DNA of 36,381 nucleotides from Planctomycetaceae bacterium. Lineage in GTDB: Bacteria; Planctomycetota; Planctomycetia; Pirellulales; Pirellulaceae. The stretch lies in contig PBSM01000244.1 in assembly GCA_002726245.1 (NCBI GenBank), positions 1-36,381 of the forward strand. Reading direction: 5' to 3'. Below, piece by piece: positions 33,563 to 36,381 of this stretch; the stretch's first letter is position 1, and every line of letters starts with the position of its first letter. The position numbers and the translations under genes are program-made. Under the pieces are notes generated by a model, which saw only the letters and a program-made list of their open reading frames with translations, did no database searches and was not told the DNA's origin.

Positions 33563-34759
33563 ATGAACGACTCCGCGTCACGACGTTCTTTCTTGCAGAC
33601 CGTTGGTGTCGGAGCCGCTGCTTTGGGGCTGAAAGGGTCGGCATCGGCACAGCAGAAGAAGCCGATCCAAGGCTTCGAGGAAGCGGCCACCGACCCAAAC
33701 GCCTCGAAAGGGTGGAAGCCCGTCTCTGACCGCAAGATCCGTGTCGGCATTGTTGGATACGGCGTGTGTCGTTTCGGCGCCGCGTTCAGCTTCCAGGACC
33801 ACCCGAACGTTGAAGTTGTGGCCGTCAGCGATCTGTTTCCTGACCGGTGTGCCGGTTTGGCCAAAGCATGCCGTTGTGGGAAGACGTATCCGTCGCTGGA
33901 GGAATTGGTCAAGGATGACAGAATCGAGGCGGTCTTCTGTGCCACCGATGCCCCCAGTCACGCGCGGCACTGCATCGAGGTGCTGAAACACGGCAAGCAC
34001 GTCGCTTGCGCAGTGCCGGCCATTTTCGGATCGCTCGACGACGCCGAGGAGTTGTTCGAGGTCGTCAAGTCGTCCGATCGTAAGTACATGATGTTCGAGA
34101 CGTCGTACTACCACGAAGATCTCCACGCGATGCGGCAGATCTACAACGCGGGTGGGTTTGGCAAGCTCAGTTACTCCGAGGGTGAATACTATCACTACTC
34201 GGTCGAACAGATTGATTCGTACAAAGGCTGGCGGATTGGCGTGCCGCCGCAATGGTATCCAACACACTCCAACGCTTACTACACGGGCGTCACCGGCGGT
34301 AGCTTCACCGAGGTTTCCTGCATGGCAATCCCAAGCTTGAAAGAACTGCTACAGCCGGAGAACAACCGCTACAAGAACCCGTTCGGCACCGAGATCGCTC
34401 TGTTCCGCACGAGCGAAGGCGGCATGTCCCGGATGGGTGTCAGTTGGGACACGCCGGGCGACAGTGGAGAGAAGGGACGCATTCGCGGTCAGAAGGGTAC
34501 GTTCTACGGCAAGTACGAAGGGCTGGAGAAAGAGCTGCCGGCGATCAAACGCCCGCCACTTCCACCCGGCGTCAAGGCGGGCGGCCACGGTGGCTCGCAC
34601 GGCCAACTCATGAACGAGTTTGTCACGGCGATCCTCGAAGACCGCAAGCCGCTGGTGGATATCGCCCAGGCGCTGAACATGACGGTTGCCGGCGTTGTAG
34701 CTCACCAATCGGCCCTGAGAGACGGCGAACTGATGAAGATCCCGCAGTACCGGGTCTGA
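33563..34759 (+). CDS. Tat-exported Gfo/Idh/MocA-family oxidoreductase, 398 aa
   Basis: The ATG at 33563 has AGGAG eight bases upstream; a longer frame from 33428 has no support. A twin-arginine signal (ASRRSFLQTVGVGAAALGL) exports the folded protein. The NAD(P)-binding domain begins at VGIVGYGVCRFGAAF (about residue 58) and continues with VVAVSDLFPDRC and AVFCATDAPSHARHCIEVL. The usual EKP motif that follows GKHV is CAVPA here, so its Lys is missing, as in a planctomycete subgroup I recall. The C-terminal domain has ETSYYHEDLHAMRQIY and a GGSFTEVSC strand, ending with the typical LNMTVAGVVAHQSALRDGE. It probably oxidises or epimerises a sugar in the periplasm, but substrate and activity are uncertain. 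The next gene is 64 bases downstream. Confidence 0.88.
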   Translation: MNDSASRRSFLQTVGVGAAALGLKGSASAQQKKPIQGFEEAATDPNASKGWKPVSDRKIRVGIVGYGVCRFGAAFSFQDHPNVEVVAVSDLFPDRCAGLAKACRCGKTYPSLEELVKDDRIEAVFCATDAPSHARHCIEVLKHGKHVACAVPAIFGSLDDAEELFEVVKSSDRKYMMFETSYYHEDLHAMRQIYNAGGFGKLSYSEGEYYHYSVEQIDSYKGWRIGVPPQWYPTHSNAYYTGVTGGSFTEVSCMAIPSLKELLQPENNRYKNPFGTEIALFRTSEGGMSRMGVSWDTPGDSGEKGRIRGQKGTFYGKYEGLEKELPAIKRPPLPPGVKAGGHGGSHGQLMNEFVTAILEDRKPLVDIAQALNMTVAGVVAHQSALRDGELMKIPQYRV

Positions 34760-34823
34760 CAAGCCGGGTTCCAAGGACAGAGGCTACAAGAGGATCCTCG
34801 AATCAAAGAAGTAGAGAAGATTC

Positions 34824-35261
34824 ATGGCTCGTGCCAAACGACTTCACCATGTCACCGTGATGGTGACTGACCTGGAAGCGGCCGACGCGTTTTATGGTGG
34901 TCTGATCGGGCTCGCCAAAATCCAACGTCCGGATCTCCCTTCACAGGGAATCTGGTACGAAATTGACGGGACTCAAGTACACATCATTCTGGCTGATCGC
35001 TCGGACCCACCTTCTCCGCGTCATATTGCCTTTGAAGTAGACGACCTGGAGGTGACACTGTGTACCGTCGAGAAAATGGGACTGCCGATCTGGAGCGACA
35101 TCCAAGTCGAAGGGTTTGTGCGCAAACATTGCCGTGATCCGTTCGGTAACGGGATCGAACTCCTGCAGCGTGTCGAGAGTCGTCAAGAGCGTGGCACGCC
35201 AAGTCCATCCTACGTGAATGCCAAGGGCGAGTGGCGGTTTGGTGAAGACGAGTTCAGGTAA
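34824..35261 (+). CDS. Glyoxalase/bleomycin-resistance (VOC) family protein, 145 aa
   Basis: A single-domain VOC protein: the first beta-alpha-beta-beta-beta unit has LHHVTVMVTDLEAADAFYGG and WYEIDGTQVHIIL, the second RHIAFEVDDLEVTL and RDPFGNGIELLQ. The candidate metal ligands are the His near residue 8, the His in RHIAFEV, and the Glu in NGIEL, as expected for metal-dependent members that act on small carbon compounds. No signal peptide, so it is cytoplasmic. It follows the Gfo/Idh gene closely and may process the same compound or detoxify a product. The stop lies three bases from the convergent sulfatase stop. Which VOC activity (lyase, dioxygenase, epimerase) is not readable from sequence. 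Confidence 0.85.
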   Translation: MARAKRLHHVTVMVTDLEAADAFYGGLIGLAKIQRPDLPSQGIWYEIDGTQVHIILADRSDPPSPRHIAFEVDDLEVTLCTVEKMGLPIWSDIQVEGFVRKHCRDPFGNGIELLQRVESRQERGTPSPSYVNAKGEWRFGEDEFR

Positions 35262-35264
35262 TGG

Positions 35265-36287
35265 CTACTTCCGCTTGGAAGCATCAGCCGACAGGAACTG
35301 CTTCCAGTTCACGAGCACGTCGTTTTGCTGAGCAAGTCCCGGTGTGCTGCGGCCGTCGCGCACTTGTTTTTCCATCAAGGCCGTTAGGTCCGCGACGACG
35401 TCCGGCTCGTCGGCGTATAGATTCTCCGACTCCGCCAGGTCATCGCCCAGGTGGTAAAGCTGCGCGGGGTGCTCGTCGCGTCCCTTGCCCCAGCCGCCCG
35501 AGCCAGGACCAAAGATCAGCTTCCACGGGCCCTTGCGAATCGCCAGTAGGCCGCGGCTGGATTGGCTGATTGCGATTTCCCGCACGGCGTTCTCGCCACC
35601 TTCGAGCAGCGACAAGAAACTAGTGCTGTCCTCACCGGCGTCTGGGGGCAGTTTCGCTCCGACAATCTCCGCATAGGTCGCCAGCAGATCCGCCTGATGG
35701 ACGAGTTGCCCACAGATCCGGCCTGGTTCTACGACGCCGGGCCAGCGGACGATGAACGGCACGCGATGGCCACCTTCCCAAACGTCCGACTTGTAGCCCC
35801 GCAACGGGCCGCTGGGAAAGTGGCCTTTTGCCTCCATCTCAGCAACACCAATGTACGGAGCACAACCGTTGTCGCTGGTGAACAGTACTAGCGTGTCATC
35901 CGCTTCGCCGCTGTTTTCGATTGCCTCCAGGACGCGGCCCACGATCGCATCCGTTTCCATGACAAAGTCCGCGTAAACGCTCAGCCCGCTCCTGCCCTTC
36001 CACGACTCGTTCACCGCCAGCGGTGTGTGCGGCGAGGTAAGCGGCATGTACAGAAAGAACGGTTCTGGCTGTTTCGCCGCCTTGGCGATGAACTCGCTCG
36101 CCCGCTCGCCCAGCGCAGGCAGTATGGGTTCGAGTGTCCAACCTTCCAGCGCCGGGCCTTGTTGGCTGGCTTGATTCTTGCGAAATAGTCGCGCCGCGAG
36201 GAACTCGGATGGAATCCCGACCGTCCTGTCGTTGTCAATGAAGCAGAATGGCGGCCAATTGGGCACGTCGGTGCCAAAGTAGCTAGA
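35265..36287 (-). pseudogene. Sulfatase lacking its N-terminal catalytic part
   Basis: From YFGTDVPNWPPFCF (about 36287) the frame is a normal sulfatase C-terminal two-thirds: FFLYMPLTSPHTPL (substrate-binding His), VLFTSDNGC (metal-binding Asp-Asn), HRVPFIVRWPG and QLYHLGDDLAESENLYAD. The N-terminal part with the CxPxR motif that becomes formylglycine is absent. The 94 bases between 36287 and the window edge do not supply it: the in-frame reading is unrelated and contains a TAA near 36320. The break sits just before YFGTDV, where RGFDxYFG would be expected. A GTG at 36266 could start a short product, but it would be inactive. Sulfatases release sulfate from algal polysaccharides and are numerous in planctomycetes. 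Confidence 0.75.
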
Positions 36288-36381
36288 CGATGTACGGAAA
36301 CTCCTCTGACTCGTTTTTTACGAGGATAATCGGCGCGTCGGCGGGAGTGAAGATGGGGCTGGATGTTGACGAGCGGGCGTA
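36288..36381. other. Sequence of unknown origin fused upstream of the sulfatase fragment
   Basis: On the minus strand one frame runs from the edge through FTPADAPIILVKNESEEFPY to a TAG; a plus-strand frame beginning ATG at 36290 also stays open to the edge. Neither matches a sulfatase N-terminus. The stretch looks like part of another gene or an insertion, joined at about 36287. Confidence 0.3.

Noticed and set aside
1-36381. CRISPR array, tRNA, rRNA, prophage or restriction/defence island
   Set aside because: No regularly spaced direct repeats, no cloverleaf with tRNA loop motifs, and no phage, methylase or nuclease genes were recognised.

Overview
The window looks like a chromosome segment of a planctomycete, most likely of the Pirellula/Rhodopirellula type. 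The reasons are the gene families present together: a DUF1559 pseudopilin-like protein, two CRTAC1 (FG-GAP plus ASPIC/UnbV) proteins, a double DUF1080 lipoprotein, Tat-exported oxidoreductase and enolase-superfamily proteins, a sulfatase, a decayed Ser/Thr kinase-LamG protein, and a giant low-complexity membrane protein beside ExbB/ExbD. No rRNA, tRNA, CRISPR array or prophage was seen. These assignments come from reading motifs; no database search was run.

Layout. 1-1400 is a decaying, repeat-rich edge: a frameshifted C-terminal fragment of an exported protein, a dispersed palindromic repeat, an uncharacterised two-repeat protein, and a 44-codon relic of a transposase. 1704-3095 is a Tat-exported enolase-superfamily protein. 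3315-6264 (minus) is a tandem pair of membrane-associated dynamin/Era-like GTPases. 6531-6956 (minus) is a two-CBS protein with its own promoter, bracketed by a family of 23-nt covarying hairpins. 7308-9667 (minus) is a translationally coupled creatininase-family/DUF1080 pair.

9889-19995 (plus) is a cluster with near mirror symmetry: TPR, CRTAC1, small membrane-anchored protein, seven-heme cytochrome c, DUF1559 pilin, CRTAC1, TPR, small lipoprotein. The pilin gene has its own promoter and a strong terminator, and that terminator lies inside the 5' end of the second CRTAC1 reading frame. 20031-21424 (minus) is a sugar-nucleotide epimerase coupled to a small beta-rich protein.

21779-32013 (plus) is the most unusual block: a TPR protein of about 1080 residues, ExbB/TolQ, ExbD/TolR, and a 1672-residue protein with three N-terminal membrane helices, a linker of over 1000 residues, and a C-terminal alpha/alpha-toroid domain of the squalene-cyclase/prenyltransferase fold. 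The order resembles a Tol-Pal or TonB energy-transducing system in which the giant protein takes the place of TolA/TonB.

The right end holds a kinase-LamG pseudogene (32085-33333), a Tat-exported Gfo/Idh/MocA oxidoreductase, a glyoxalase-fold protein, and a sulfatase lacking its catalytic N-terminus at a junction near 36287.
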